Below are positions 15,441 through 29,355 of a stretch of 64,000 bases of DNA, piece after piece; position 1 is the stretch's first letter; each line of letters starts with the position of its first letter. This stretch comes from Arthrobotrys musiformis. Lineage: Eukaryota; Ascomycota; Orbiliomycetes; Orbiliales; Orbiliaceae. The position numbers were made by a program, and so were the translations under genes. The stretch is from NCBI GenBank assembly GCA_036971715.1, contig JAVHJL010000001.1, positions 4,278,001-4,342,000 of the forward strand, in the 5' to 3' direction. The notes under the pieces are model-generated. The model searched no databases. It saw only the letters and a list, made by a program, of their open reading frames with translations, and was not told the DNA's origin.

Positions 15441-17714
15441 GACTATAGGCTTTTCGTAGCTCAGGTGTATATAGAACGTCTATAGGCCGGTTCTCCAAAT
15501 GCAAAAAGGTCGATACGAATGCTATCTTTATCCGATCGAGAATGGTATGATAATTATAACAGATCAGACGGAAAGTAAATATAAATGTAGAAGTAAAGTA
15601 AACCCGCTCACAATCAGAAACAGAATGAACACCGCCAAACGATGGGGGTCCCAAGTCCAATTTAAAGTCAAGATCCAAAGCAAAGGTCCGGAATGTATCA
15701 AAGCTCCAAGCTGTCCAGCACAGCAGAGCTACCAGTGCCTAGGTCCCCAATACTACAAATCCCCACACTTGATAACCGCCTCACTCCACAATCTCTCGTA
15801 GCCCAACTTCCATCTTTGATTATTAACCCACATGCCACAACCATAGCTACCTAAATACCTACCAAAGAAAAAAAGGCATGTGCTCCAGATCCATCAACAG
15901 AAAAAAAATTAAAATTGTAAAACAAATCGCGAATTGAAGCATTGGGACCCCTTAGCTCGAGCTCTAAACGCCCCACGTTCCCAACAAAAGCGGATGAACC
16001 TTGAAATAAAAAACCCCGAACCACTTCACCTAACACACCAGAGACGAGAAAAAAAAACATGTGATGAAGACCACCACCATCCCCTGATATTTCACCCCAA
16101 ACAATCCATGCCAATTTGCCCTACGCACTGTCGCTTCCATCGGCATGCGAGCCTCAAAATAGTATACGAATCGACTTCGCCCATGGCATACAAAATCGCC
16201 AAAGAATAAGCTCTGGAGCAATAATAAGTCCGGTACCAGGTTACCAACAAAGCACATGCAACCCGGCCTAGGTTATCCTACAGCGTCGCACGAGGAATCG
16301 CTTTTGAATTCCTTCTCGAAGGACTTGGCGGAATTCAAGCATCGGCGCTGGCACCGGGATCATCCAATTCAATTGGGGGCTCGGATACCGGCTTGATTAT
16401 ATAAGAAGCAAATCCACCAGAACCGTTGGGAATCCCATGCGCAGTATCCTCATCATGCATATGCATAGCTACAACTATCAAAATCCAAAAAGCACATGAT
16501 ATATAATCTCATTCGTCGCCTCCAACGAAAGCCTCGTATAAAGCTTCGTATGCAAATGACGTATCCAAATATCTACACGAAATGCCCAAATTGCAAAGCA
16601 TCTGCCTACAACGTGCAACTAAAATACGTATACAATTACAATATCAACCATCATCCACAATACCACCCGGAAATTTCGAAAAAGCACAAGATCTAATTTT
16701 AAGAAAACATCCCGTCACCTCTTTGACCGAAGCAACATACAAAGGACATCCCCCTTTCAAAATATATTTTTATTTATTTGCCTCTTCGGACTTTATAATA
16801 AGCTAGCCTAATGTTAGACCCCTTCCGTTCGCTCAGCAACATAGCTAAAGCGTTCGTGGGGCGCGGTATGAACTATTATACATGAATTTGCGGCTCCCGG
16901 GTTATGGAAAGAAGAGGACATCCCTCTTTTCGTTTTTTCCCCTGCTCCTGCCTCAGAGTAATATAATAACGGATAAAACAAACAGAAGTGAATCAGTGAT
17001 AATGAGGTTACACGGTGTTGCGGATAAGAGTTATAGCTTGTGGTAAAGTCGAATCCTGCAGAACTCGACCATTAGCTACAGTTACAGGGTAGAGGAAGTG
17101 AGGGGAAGGAGGGGTAAACTTGTGGAACAGTAAAAACTCAAAGGCAGGAGCAGTCCTAGGAACCGATGAAATATGCTATCACAGCAGAGTTACGAAAGAA
17201 AGAAAAAATTGCCCCCGGTTCTTTGGTGTCATCGCAGCGCAGGCGAGGGATAAAGACACAAGGAAAGAAAAAGAAATAAAAGAAAAGAAAAGTACGGAAA
17301 AAGCAGTCAGTGTATGGTTTTGGAAAAACGAAACCGGAAAGCAGCGCTGAACGATGAAAGACGGCAAGGAAAATGGACGAGGTATTTGGTTTGAGTAGTC
17401 GGATTATATTGAGTAGAGAGAGAAGGTCGAGAAAGGAATGAAGGTTCGGAGCGAGGAAGGAAGGGAGAGGTGGTTGAGAATGTCGAGAGTCGAATGGATG
17501 TAGTTGTGAGGGTTGAAGGAAGGAAAGACGATATGTTTAAAAAAGCAGATTCCAGATTCCCAGTCTGAACGCCAGAAAACCAGAAAAAAGAATCTCGTGA
17601 TAGTCGTTAATGCCGAAAGGAGAAAAAATGATAGCGATCCCGAAACAAAGGAAATAAGAACCCGAAGAAAAGCCCGTCGCCCAAACCGTAAGAACCGTGT
17701 GAAGGGATCTATGT
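15441..17714. other. Intergenic region, 2.3 kb
   Basis: Upstream of the PAQR gene and downstream of the SP/TP-rich gene, both on the minus strand. Short frames on both strands have no recognisable product. The part at 17170-17700 is purine-rich on the plus strand (AGAAAGAAAAA-type runs). No gene is supported. Confidence 0.5.
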
Positions 17715-18915
17715 CTAGACACGGGATTTCCCACCAGCGCGGCGGGCACGAGTTGGTGACGGAGCGAAAGGGTTCTCTGATCGAGGGACCGCGGCTCCGG
17801 AAACTGCCTTGCCTCGTTTTTTGGCGGGAGTTGCCTCTGGGGTGGCGGGGCCGGCTGCCGCATAAGACAACTTGCGCTTCACCGTGTTTCTGCTAGAGGA
17901 CTCCCCGGCTTCGACGTCGACGGTCTGGATACGTCCCAAGGTTTCTGGAGGAGTCATGAAAGCTGTGTCGATGGCAACGTCCTTCTTGGCGTGGCGAGGA
18001 GTCTTAGGCTTTCTGACAGAGGCTGGAGTAGCAATGGAACGTGGGGAAGCAACCGTAGCAGTAGTAACAGAAGTTGAAACCGAGGAAGGACCTTTGATTT
18101 TAGTCTCCTGGAAGCGGACAATGCGAGCCGTAGGTTCTGGGGAGTCCTCCCGCTCAGTCTCCTCGTCGTCAGTAGCGAGAGGAGCGAGGGTGTCCTCAGG
18201 CATTGGGGCGGCTGCCGATTTAGACTTTGAGACTTTGGGGTAATTGGCGAAAAGGTTCTTGCGGGGTGGTGGGCCTGTGAAGACCGGGGCCTCATCGAAA
18301 GTTCTCCAGGTTCGTCGGCCACGTCTGTAGTATTCATGTTAGTACATGTTTATATCGATAAATTTTGTATATTCATGTACGCGGGGAGGGGTTCACTTAC
18401 TGGACGACGACCATGCCTTCGTCTGTAGGCTCTACGAACTCTTCCAAGGATTTGACCTTCTCACTCTTAGTGTCGCTATCACCTTTGAAGATATCGTCTT
18501 CATCGTCACCGATGGCTTCTGGAAGTCGGGCATTAGAATCTTCAAAAATTGTGATAGGGTTGTCTGAGCGTTGGTCCAGGGAGAATTTAGAGATAAGAGA
18601 AGCCGCCTTGGCGGATTTTTTAGCAACAGAGACTGGGGTGACGGGCAGAACAGCCTTCTTCTTGAGGGGGGTTTGGGGAGTATTAGTAGCATGAGCCCCG
18701 AAAAGGTTGCGCCCAACAGACTTGTCCTTTCTTGTGGTAGGGGGAGGGGTTATTCTTTGATCCCGACGCGGGGTCGATGGCTCACCCTTAGACTTCTGAC
18801 CAGCAGCCGCGAGTCTGGAGGAACGACGGACCTCATGAGGCTGCTCGAACTTTGCAGGCCAGAGGGGAGCGCCGGGGCACTCGACGGGGGAACGGGGGGG
18901 CGGAGTGGTTGCCAT
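17715..18915 (-). CDS. Unrecognised SP/TP-rich basic protein, probably nuclear
   Basis: Two exons (18915-18401 and 18324-17715) sum to 1125 nt, 374 aa. The intron has a perfect TACTAAC branch site and splicing joins ...GMVVVQ to RGRRTWRTFDEAP. I do not recognise the family with confidence. Visible features: a disordered N-terminus beginning MATTPPPRSP, many SP/TP dipeptides that fit proline-directed kinase sites, basic clusters (RRSSRL, KKKAVL, AKKRGK) that could be nuclear localisation signals, an acidic patch (DDEDDIF) before a short conserved-looking block WRTFDEAPVF, and PRKNLFANYPK. The composition suggests a cell-cycle-regulated chromatin or CDK-target protein, which is inference only. 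The start is the first Met after an upstream stop. Confidence 0.72.
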
Positions 18916-21431
18916 CGTGCCTGTTGGCCTCTGGCGCGATCTTGAAGGGAACGTAAGAGTTTGAGTCGATGATGGGGGTAAGATGGCGGTTGCAAGGGAG
19001 ATGGAGATGATGGTCGGTCGATGGTGGAGATGGAGGTGTTTGGGAGATGGGGGTACAAGTCAATGAAATATTTTTTTTATTTTCTGAAAAACTTTTGTGG
19101 TCAAACACGGAAGCAAGTTGGGAGGGTCGACGGCGTCTCTGGCGCAATAGATCTGATGAAATGAGGCGTGATAACTAGGGCTTGCCCTGTATTTCGTCTT
19201 GAATCAGGTGGCAGTACGTGTCGATGAAGCCGTAGACAGGAGCGTCGACGATAGTGGGTCCAATAGAAGTCGGTGGGTCAAAGGCGACGACGACAACGAT
19301 GGTGGCGATGATGATATCGGACAACAGCCCCTTTCTTAGACTCAAACAGAACAACGGCCAAAGAGACAGTCGGGCAGTTGGTAGACTCTGTCAGGAATCA
19401 ATGACAAATTGGATATGTTCCTCTAGGCCCCCCTTGGTATGAAGAGCCTCAGGCGGTCGGAGGTATAGAATAGTGATGGAGGGGGGGTAGCGGGAGCGTC
19501 GGTAGGATGTGTTAGGATGTGGTAGTTTGGGCGATGAGTGGATGTCGTTGAGGTAGAAACAGCGTTGCGGTGGTTGCTGTGCTGTTGTTGTTTACATTTG
19601 CCTGCCCAGAAAGGAAACCATCAAAACAAAATGTGTGTGGCTGGGACAACACATCTCTCATCTTCACCCATTTTCCCGCCCATCTGCCCTTCCAGCCTCC
19701 CAATTTGTGGCAGAGACGCTCGGTCTTGGCATTGCTTCCGCGAACGGGGCTTCAACGAAGAGGCTGGCCTTGGTGAAGCCAATTACATTCCCAGAATAGG
19801 CATAGTAATTGCCTTCAAGGTTGATTCTTCACATGGATTCTTATGAGGCTAGTTGAGATCACCGTTGTAGTTAGCGCAATATACAACTCCTTCCATTGTA
19901 GGACCGCCAGGACAGAGTTGAAGTGGTTGGTAGTCGACCATATATATTGTATTGGATTTATAGGGTAGTATAGTGCTTACCTCAAGTCCACTTCAGCTAG
20001 CATTTGGTGATGGTCCAGCAATGGTAAGGAATGGTTTGGTAGGGTCGTTACACGTTGGGTGCAGTATTCAATGCAATGCACCCTTCGAGGTCGTATGCAT
20101 TTCCGAGCAGTCAATTCCCAATTCAAGTGTCTAAGCACAATTGGTGGAAGACAAGATTAGGAGGCTGATGGATTATATCTCGCATTGCACATCTTTCCGC
20201 GGGTATCAATCTCTTTTGCCATCTTTTAAGTCGGCTGCATCAATAAGGAGAGAGCGACTAGGCCTTTAACAGCCGAGGAGAGGGTCTCAATGAGAGTAAA
20301 AACCTCTGGTGACTCGAAGGGGTCGCTAGCACACTGATAATGCAATAGTACCTGTAGATTTCTTTCGCGGTGCTAATTAGCCTTGTCCATAACCCCAACT
20401 GGAGAGTATCAACAATGCTGTCCAGATAGTTAGACCCGGAGGTTGAGGTGAGAGCAAGAGCTGAGGTTTCGAGGGCTCATACTTACCATTCAAAGAAGTA
20501 CCTCGAGATAGTAGGTTTCTTATTCGAAGGTTCTAACATTGTAAAGGATGAGACTTCAAAATGTGTTAAAGGGTAAGAAGGTGAGGATAACAAGGATGCT
20601 AGTGGTGATGAGGATTAGTATCGAGAATCATAGAAGAGCTGGATTTGTGGTGATGTAGAATGTAGAAGAGAGAAAAATATCATGTAACAAACGGGTCTTC
20701 TAACTGCTTCTGGAAACCGTGTGTCTTGGCATTTCCCTGCACTATCGATAAGGGCCAAAGTCGAAGCCTTACCCAAAAAGTTGGTGATATCAGCATTTTC
20801 GGCGCCAGCAAAACACAAAATCGAACAGGGCAGAATTGGTAAAGCCGGCAAAAAGGAAATATTGAAAGGGAATACAATGGAGTATATTTTTTTAATTCCT
20901 ATCGCTCTGCACTTGGTTGCTGGCGTCGGCGATAGGTTTGTAGACGGGATGTGTAGATGGTGTTTTGGAATGGTTCCAGCATAACGGAGCAATATCGGTA
21001 TTATAATTATACCGCTGCCGAGTCCCCGCACCACCGGGCCAAAAGCCCTAATTTAACGTGTACATGTGAAATCCAACCTGATACAAAACTTCTGCTGTTA
21101 CCCTTGATCCTACGGACTTGGACTGACGTATAGCAGCTGACCCGAGACTGTTATCCTGCTCTCCGTGTTGATAATGTGGTATTTCGAAGCTCTCGACAAG
21201 GGTAGCTTCGTTGGTGGCGCGCTCCGCCAGCCAATTGCTTCAGCCAAACTCTGGTAATGGCTCTGCACTGTCGCATACCAACATGACGCCAAACATCCTT
21301 TAAGCTACCCCGGAAGCTGATAATGGAAACCACACACCACCTCAACTTCGACCTACAAACACCCAATCCACGCTCCTCCACTTGAACTCCTTGTGAAAGA
21401 ACATACCAAACAAACCCACCCCGCCCCCACC
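18916..21431. promoter_or_regulatory. Divergent intergenic region, 2.5 kb
   Basis: Lies between the SP/TP-rich gene (-) and DUO1 (+). It includes G/T-rich stretches near 19250-19600. Frames at 20615-21034 (-) and 20721-20984 (+) overlap each other and neither resembles a protein family. Nothing else is supported. Confidence 0.45.
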
Positions 21432-22333
21432 ATGGACCTCGACGACTCCTTCACACGCGAGCTGGAGGATTCCTCCATGATGGCGTACGATACCGGTCCC
21501 GCGGGCCGTCACCAAGACCTACCGGATCTCGATATGGACCTAGACCTCGACGACGACCACATAAACGTCAAATCCGAGGAACCCCAGCAGCCAGGAAATC
21601 GCTTCGTATCGTCCATCGCAGACGAAGAAGCCCGCGAAGCAGCTCTACGCGCAGAATTAGAATCCGTGAGAAAAGTCAACAGGTTAATTATCGCCGTCAA
21701 CAAGAGTTTGCAAACTGCGATGGAGAATATGGGGGTACGTATGATCGGATTATCGTGCCGGGCGCACTTGGGTGTTTTGTGGCTAACTAGTTCTCTTTTT
21801 TAATATAGACTGTAAACTCAGCGGTGGACAATGCCAACTTCTTACTAGACAAATATTCTCAAATCCTTTCGCAATCGACACATACGTCTCGCATAATCCT
21901 AAACGGCCACTGGAAAGGATCCTCGAATGATATAGCAGAGATGGAGGAAGAGGCACAAACACAAGCGTTGGAGGCTGAACGGCGAAGAAGAGAGGAGGAA
22001 GAGGCTGCTGCTGCTAGGGAGAGAGAGGCTAGAGCGAGGGAGGCGGCAGCGGCACAACAGGCGGCAGCGGCAGCTACTAGAACTACGAGGAGTAGTACCA
22101 GAGGAGCGGGAAGAAAGACGACCGGAACTAGGGGCGCTAGTAGCGGATATGGTCGACCAACATCTGCAACATCTACAGCAGCACCAGGTTCCTATACAAG
22201 CACATCACAAACGGCAAGAGGTGTTCAGAGAGGGTCTGGGTTGGCTCGTTATTCTGGAAGGTCGGGGTCTGGAATTGGAAGAGGGATCCCTCGGGGTACC
22301 AGTGGTACCACGAGAGGCACACGGGGGACCTGA
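21432..22333 (+). CDS. DUO1: DASH complex subunit Duo1
   Basis: Two exons (21432-21734, 21809-22333), 828 nt, 275 aa. After an acidic N-terminus comes the conserved Duo1 region at about residues 55-140: REAALRAELESVRKVN, LIIAVNKSLQTAMENM, and after the intron TVNSAVDNANFLLDKY. An E/R/A-rich predicted helix and a Gly/Arg/Ser/Thr-rich tail ending RGTSGTTRGTRGT follow. Duo1 is part of the fungal DASH/Dam1 ring that couples kinetochores to spindle microtubules. The start ATG lies in a good context (CCCACCATGG). The intron 21735-21808 splits MG|TVNS within the conserved block, and splicing restores it. Confidence 0.92.
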
Positions 22334-22595
22334 TGGGATGAGTATATGTGTATAATAACCTTCCCTCTATGATCATGTTCCCTTTGTATTTCCGATTTTT
22401 GGTATTCGTCTTGGTTCTATGATACACTGGCAAGGGATGGAGTTCTGGTCGGCCTCTCTGTTGGTTTTGCCTACTATGAATATAATACTTTCTTAATAAA
22501 ATGCATCATGATATCATCGTACACCACTAACGCCTGCGCCCGCTAAGCTAATAAACTATCAAAAGAATGATTGTACGAGGCCACGTGTAGCAGTG

Positions 22596-23591
22596 TCATC
22601 CCCATTGAGTCCAATTGTCCTTTTGTTGGCCGCTCTCATTTTTTGGAGCAGCCCACCTACTAGCTGCTAGGCCGCTTGGAGCTTCAGCCTTAAGTTTCAG
22701 GGTTGGTTTGGTCTCGCGAGTTGGTTCTAGATTCGCTTTGGCAGTTGTCGGTTCCGTCGCCTCCTTCTTGACTTCCCTCTTCTCCTCCTTCCTCACGTTC
22801 AATGTCTTGCCCTTTGCGTCCGGCCTCTTTCTGATTATTATTTTTCCTGCATCTTCCTCCCATGCAATTGCAAACTCTTCTCTGAGAACCTCCCACTCCC
22901 TCCCCGTGCATTCTTCCAAAAACCCAGTGTCAACCATATGATACGCACTGCCCACACACTTCAACGCGTGTTTCCTGATATCTTTTACCGCCCTGTCCAT
23001 AATCTTACTCTTATATCCGTCCACCGACTTCTTCATATTCCAAAACAACCAATAGTCCCCAGATACCAATGCCTTGATCACCATATCAACTCTATGATCT
23101 CGAATCTTAAACGTCTGTCGAACTTCGTATGCATCGTGATACGAATTTGTCGAACATGCGAGGTGTAGCATTAAATACCCAGCCAATTCGTTAACCTCAG
23201 GATTCGACAACGGGTTTTGTTTGTGAACAACGTAGAGAAGATGTCGGATTGATGGGAAATATGACTCCGGGTGTGACATTAGAATCGCAGCGCGGGCGAT
23301 GAAGATGTATGCAGACTTCGCAAAGTCGTCTAGACGGTTGGAGGCCAACAGGCCTTCTCGGAGCTTTCGCATATCCATAAGGATATTTTGTAGAGTCGAC
23401 AGATCGGGTTTTGGAGTCGATGGTTGGGATGTGGATGTGGATGTTGGAGGTGTGTAGGTATTATTTGAAGCTATGGAGAGAGCTGCAAGTTGTTCGTCCA
23501 GAGCAGGAACGGAAGGGAAAGAGCCGATATGGGTCAAATAGCGAGTCTGGATGGCGTGAAAGAAGGATTCCTGGTTCGAGTGGTCGGCCAA
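22596..23591 (-). CDS. CSN8/PSMD8/eIF3K family protein
   Basis: A single uninterrupted 331-aa frame. The N-terminal 70 residues are Ser/Thr/Pro-rich. From about residue 65 to 250 there is an all-helical segment containing LQNILMDMRKLREGL, YIFIARAAILMSHPESY, IRHLLYVV, ELAGYLMLHLA and YWLFWNMKKSVDGY, the pattern of the CSN8/PSMD8/eIF3K (winged-helix/PCI-related) superfamily. The tail is Lys/Glu/Ala-rich and ends DNWTQWG. Members are subunits of or related to the COP9 signalosome, proteasome lid or eIF3; which one this corresponds to, if any, is not decided by sequence. It has no intron, unlike most neighbours. Confidence 0.75.
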   Translation of the reverse strand: MADHSNQESFFHAIQTRYLTHIGSFPSVPALDEQLAALSIASNNTYTPPTSTSTSQPSTPKPDLSTLQNILMDMRKLREGLLASNRLDDFAKSAYIFIARAAILMSHPESYFPSIRHLLYVVHKQNPLSNPEVNELAGYLMLHLACSTNSYHDAYEVRQTFKIRDHRVDMVIKALVSGDYWLFWNMKKSVDGYKSKIMDRAVKDIRKHALKCVGSAYHMVDTGFLEECTGREWEVLREEFAIAWEEDAGKIIIRKRPDAKGKTLNVRKEEKREVKKEATEPTTAKANLEPTRETKPTLKLKAEAPSGLAASRWAAPKNESGQQKDNWTQWG

Positions 23592-25247
<1,656 letters not shown>

Positions 25248-26188
25248 TTGGCTTAGAAATCGCTGTAATTCGAATGTTCATTTCGTTAGTCTAGAACGGC
25301 TGAGGCTTTTCGAACTATACCCTCTCAAATAGTTACACAAGACGTATGTGTACCGGCTGAACCGCTCCTGGGGGCTGGGAAATTTCTGTGGCCTGATGTT
25401 GGAATATCTCTAACCGGTTGCGCCGTGCATGCAGGAGATATGTTTTGTAGTCTGGAGTGACGGTGCCTATTAACGGCGAGTTTCTGGGGAGTTCTTGGTG
25501 ACTTTTTTTATATGTTATCTTAAACTTCGTTTCGCTTTTTCAGCTGAAAGACAATTGACAAGGGTGCTATCGGAAAATCGGTAGGGCCGTGAGAGGTCGG
25601 GTCAAATCGCCAATTAAGCATTGCTGACTACGCTAAAATCGCAATTCGGGTCTAGACTAGTGTTTAATGACAAAGCTTGTGGAGTTTCCCTGAAACTTTA
25701 GTGGTCTGTTCAATGCAAACGATAACAAGTTTTCGAGCTGTTGCATGTTGTTCACAAGTCCGAGTGCGATTGAGTGCGAGCCTGGCAGGGCTGGATCGTT
25801 TTAGTGCATCGTCAGCCGTGCATACAATTTAGTTAGTGTCCCCTGAGATTACTGGTATGCAAGAACTTGAACTCGGACTGGGATAGTTGGAGTCTAGTTC
25901 CTGGACAGATTATATAATGGGCTGCTGACGCTGGGGTGGAGGAGAGAAGTCAGCGAAACCCAAAGTTCGTCAGCCAAGCCTCCTCTTTTATAAACCATCC
26001 CCAAGAACTTGTGGTAGTTTTTCAGAAGCACGCCATCAATACCAATTCTCATTCGTCTACTCTTCACAGATTTCGATCCCCAAGTCCCGGGAAGGTGCAT
26101 TTACCCTGCATTTGTTGGAATTTTTAAAACGGTACTTTTTTTGGTGCGACCGTAACCTTATTTCCAGATTTTGTGTTACTTTACCGAT
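25248..26188. promoter_or_regulatory. Intergenic region between DPM1 and the ABCG gene
   Basis: About 940 bp holding the DPM1 3' flank and the ABC-transporter promoter. No gene is seen. Confidence 0.5.
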
Positions 26189-28463
26189 ATGGAAACAACG
26201 AAAGCCGAGTCGCAGAACGGGGCGTCTTTGACGGATGTCGAGGCGCTCGCGGATGCGCATTTGCTGAACGATACGGTTCAAACTTTGTCATTTGAGTCTT
26301 TGACTGTTACGGTTCCTGTTAAGGGTTCTCAGGAAGAGAAAAAGATTCTTGACAATGTTAGCGGAATTATTCGCGCTGGTATGTGTAGATACTCGAACTC
26401 GAATCAATCACAACACGGGCGGGATGTTTAACACAGGTCAATTTAAAATCTATAGGAGAAATGGTCGCTCTTATGGGGCCTAGCGGATCCGGAAAGACTA
26501 CAATGCTCAATCTTCTCGCCGGCCGAACGCACAAAATTGCGACGAGCGGAAAGATATATGTCAACGGCGGCGAACTATCCAAAACGAAGTTCCGGAAAAT
26601 TAGCAGCTACGTCGAACAGGAGGATCATCTTATCGGCAGCTTGACCACAAGGGAGACGCTGGACTTCTCTGCAAAATTGGCGCTTTCGAAGTTTGTAAAA
26701 CTTAAATGATTAATTACGGTTTATCCGTGCTAATACAGGTCATAGTTCTATCACGGCCGCAGAAAGAAAACGAAGAATCGATGCCCTCCTTGCGTCTTTT
26801 GGTCTTGTTGGAAACCAGACCACGCTTGTGGGAACCCCAATTCGTCGAGGCTTGAGCGGAGGACAAAAGAGACGGCTTGGTGTGGCTAGCTCTTTGATAA
26901 CCTGCCCCAAAATCCTATTCCTTGACGAGCCGACAAGTGGGCTGGACTCGGCTGCTAGTTATGAGGTTATGTCATATCTCAAGAATGTTTGCAAATCTAA
27001 TAAGGTCGGTCGCCAAAACCCTTCCTCTAGTCAATTAAAAATTTCGCATACACAGGTTCTAATACGAGTACCGGGATAGCTCATTGTCATCTGCTCGATC
27101 CATCAACCGTCCACATCGACCTTCAATCTATTCGACTCTCTATACCTCTTGTCGCAAGGGAAAATGTGCTACTCCGGCCCGCTTTCGGAGACTCGTGAAT
27201 ACTTTGCTTCTATCGGATACGAAATCCCGCATTTCTATAATCCAGCTGAATATCTTCTGGACATCATCAATGTCGACTTTGCCCAAGACAAACGAGTGGC
27301 CGCAGAGCAATTGCAAGCCATTCAGTCGAAATGGGATTCCTCGGAAAAGCTCGCGGCTATTGGGGAACAAATTACAGCAGCCCAGGAGAAGAAGACCGAA
27401 GTGGCATTGGAGGCTCAGGGAAAGACGAGCCAGATCCTGATACCAGTTGTTCTACTTCATCGCAGCTTTGTCAAGAGCTATCGGGATGTTTTTGCGTATG
27501 GCGTTCGTATTGCTATGTATATGGGTAAGGCTTTATGGGTCCTTAATTGTGCTTGACTTCGTACGGAAAACTAATTATCGGGTAGGTCTTGCGATCATGA
27601 TGGGAACGGTTTGGCTTAGGCTGTCAACTCACCAAGATTCGATTCAACCATTCGTCAATGCAATCGTATGTAACTTTCCCCTGGGTCTGGTTAAGTTGAA
27701 TTCTTAGGATCCTAACTTTTGGGGGCCGGCAGTTCTTCGGTTCTGCTTTCATGTCCTTTATGGCTGTCGCATATATTCCCGCGTTCCTCGAGGACCGAGC
27801 GACCTTCATCAAAGAGCGAAACAACGGTCTTTATGGCCCCACTTCTTTCATAATCGCCAATTTCTTCATCGGAATACCCTACCTTTGTGAGATTTCCCAG
27901 AACCCGTATCTTATCTCCGGGGCTAAAGCTAACAATGTGCAGTCTTAATCGCCATCCTTTTCTCTGTCGTTTCATACTGGCTTTCCAACTTTTACCCCTC
28001 CGGAACCGCCTTCATGTACTGGGTAATGTGGCTCTTCCTCGACCTCCTAGCCGCAGAATCCCTCGTAGTTTTCGTCTCATCCCTCTTCCCCATCTTCGTC
28101 GTCTCACTCGCTCTCACCGCCTTCCTAAACGGCCTTTGGATGTCTGTCGGCGGTTTCCTCGTCAGTCCTCGCGTACTCAATGTATTCTGGAAATACTGGG
28201 CAAGGTATATCGATTACCAATCCTACGTTTTCCAGGGTATGATGGTAAATGAGTTTTCGAGGAGGAATTACGAGTGCGGGGAGGGTTGTCACTGTATGTA
28301 CTCCACACCGCTCGAGGATCAGTGTATGATCGATGGCGATGGGGTGTTGGCGGTTTATGGGTATAAGACTGGGAAGAATGGGGAGTGGGCTGGGATTTTG
28401 GTGGCTATTATTTTTGGGTATAGGCTTTTGAGTTGGGTTGTTTTGAAGATCAAGAGGACTTGA
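26189..28463 (+). CDS. ABCG (WHITE-type) half-size ABC transporter
   Basis: Seven exons (26189-26378, 26456-26690, 26746-27004, 27080-27524, 27586-27665, 27733-27886, 27943-28463), 1884 nt, 627 aa. The nucleotide-binding domain is N-terminal: Walker A GPSGSGKTT (about 71-79), signature LSGGQKRR (about 179), Walker B ILFLDEPTSGLD (about 198-209) and H-loop SIHQPS (about 234). A membrane domain with about six helices follows, roughly residues 365-627, with a Cys-rich extracellular loop near the end (YECGEGCHCMYS...DQC). One NBD plus one TMD is a half-transporter, which works as a dimer. ABCG members export lipids, pigments or toxic compounds at the plasma membrane; the substrate here is unknown. 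Intron 2 uses the acceptor at 26745; the nearer one puts a stop in frame. Confidence 0.93.
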
Positions 28464-29355
28464 TGTTGATATTAGTGTGGGTGCGCAGTCGGTTGAAGGC
28501 TAGCGGTTTGAGTTTTGAAGATACATCTCCATTTAGTTATGATTTTTAATAGATATTGTAATGTAATTAACCACACAGTTTGGTTACGAGACTGAATTAA
28601 CCGGTGGTTGGTTTGAAATATATAGATGGCGGCGAAGCTGGTGGAATATTTGGGAAGGCTTTCACATTCTTCAATTAGTCCATCTTCAACTTCAATATAA
28701 TGATTGAAAAACTCATTGCAATTAATATTGGCATATGAACACCGCGAGACCACATATGGATAACTTTTCTCCCATGAACCGAATGTCATTAGATAGATAT
28801 GTTCGATCTACTCAAGAATTCCCAGCCTTCGGTTAATTATTATATTTCCCGACGATTAAAAGATCCTAGGATATCGATCGGAGAATGTTCGAAGCCCAGA
28901 TCTCAATTCTGTACAAGTCAAAACACAACATTCCATAAAATTTAAAAGGGCTTCGATCTGCGTTACAACATGACAGCTGAAACACCCATTAGCCAACCTC
29001 ATGATATCACTGCAGCTGTATACTAGACACGCTCGACGTAGTCATGTGTATCTTAAGATGCCCGCGTGTTCGCGGTGTCATAGCGCAAAAAGTTAGGTTA
29101 CGAAACTATAGCTTGCGCGCGTAGGTGATTATGATGTGCCAATCCAGTTTTTGTATAAATAGGGCATGAAGCATTTGTTTTTTTTATATATTACGGTTCC
29201 CTCCATTATATTATGCTCCCAGCGATCGAAGTCTATTAGCGGTTTAAAGGCGGGCCCTTCAACAAAAGTTATACGTTAACATCACGAGGCCGGTCCACGA
29301 ATCCGTCATTTCATTTATTATAATTTATCGTCCCTGTTCTCGAAATATAACTACC
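28464..29355. other. Intergenic region, 0.9 kb
   Basis: AT-rich sequence between the ABCG gene and the secreted-protein gene. No gene seen. Confidence 0.5.

Noticed and set aside
20615..21034. A 139-aa minus-strand frame in the DUO1 upstream region
   Set aside because: No domain, signal or splice support, and an opposite-strand frame overlaps it; composition looks like chance.
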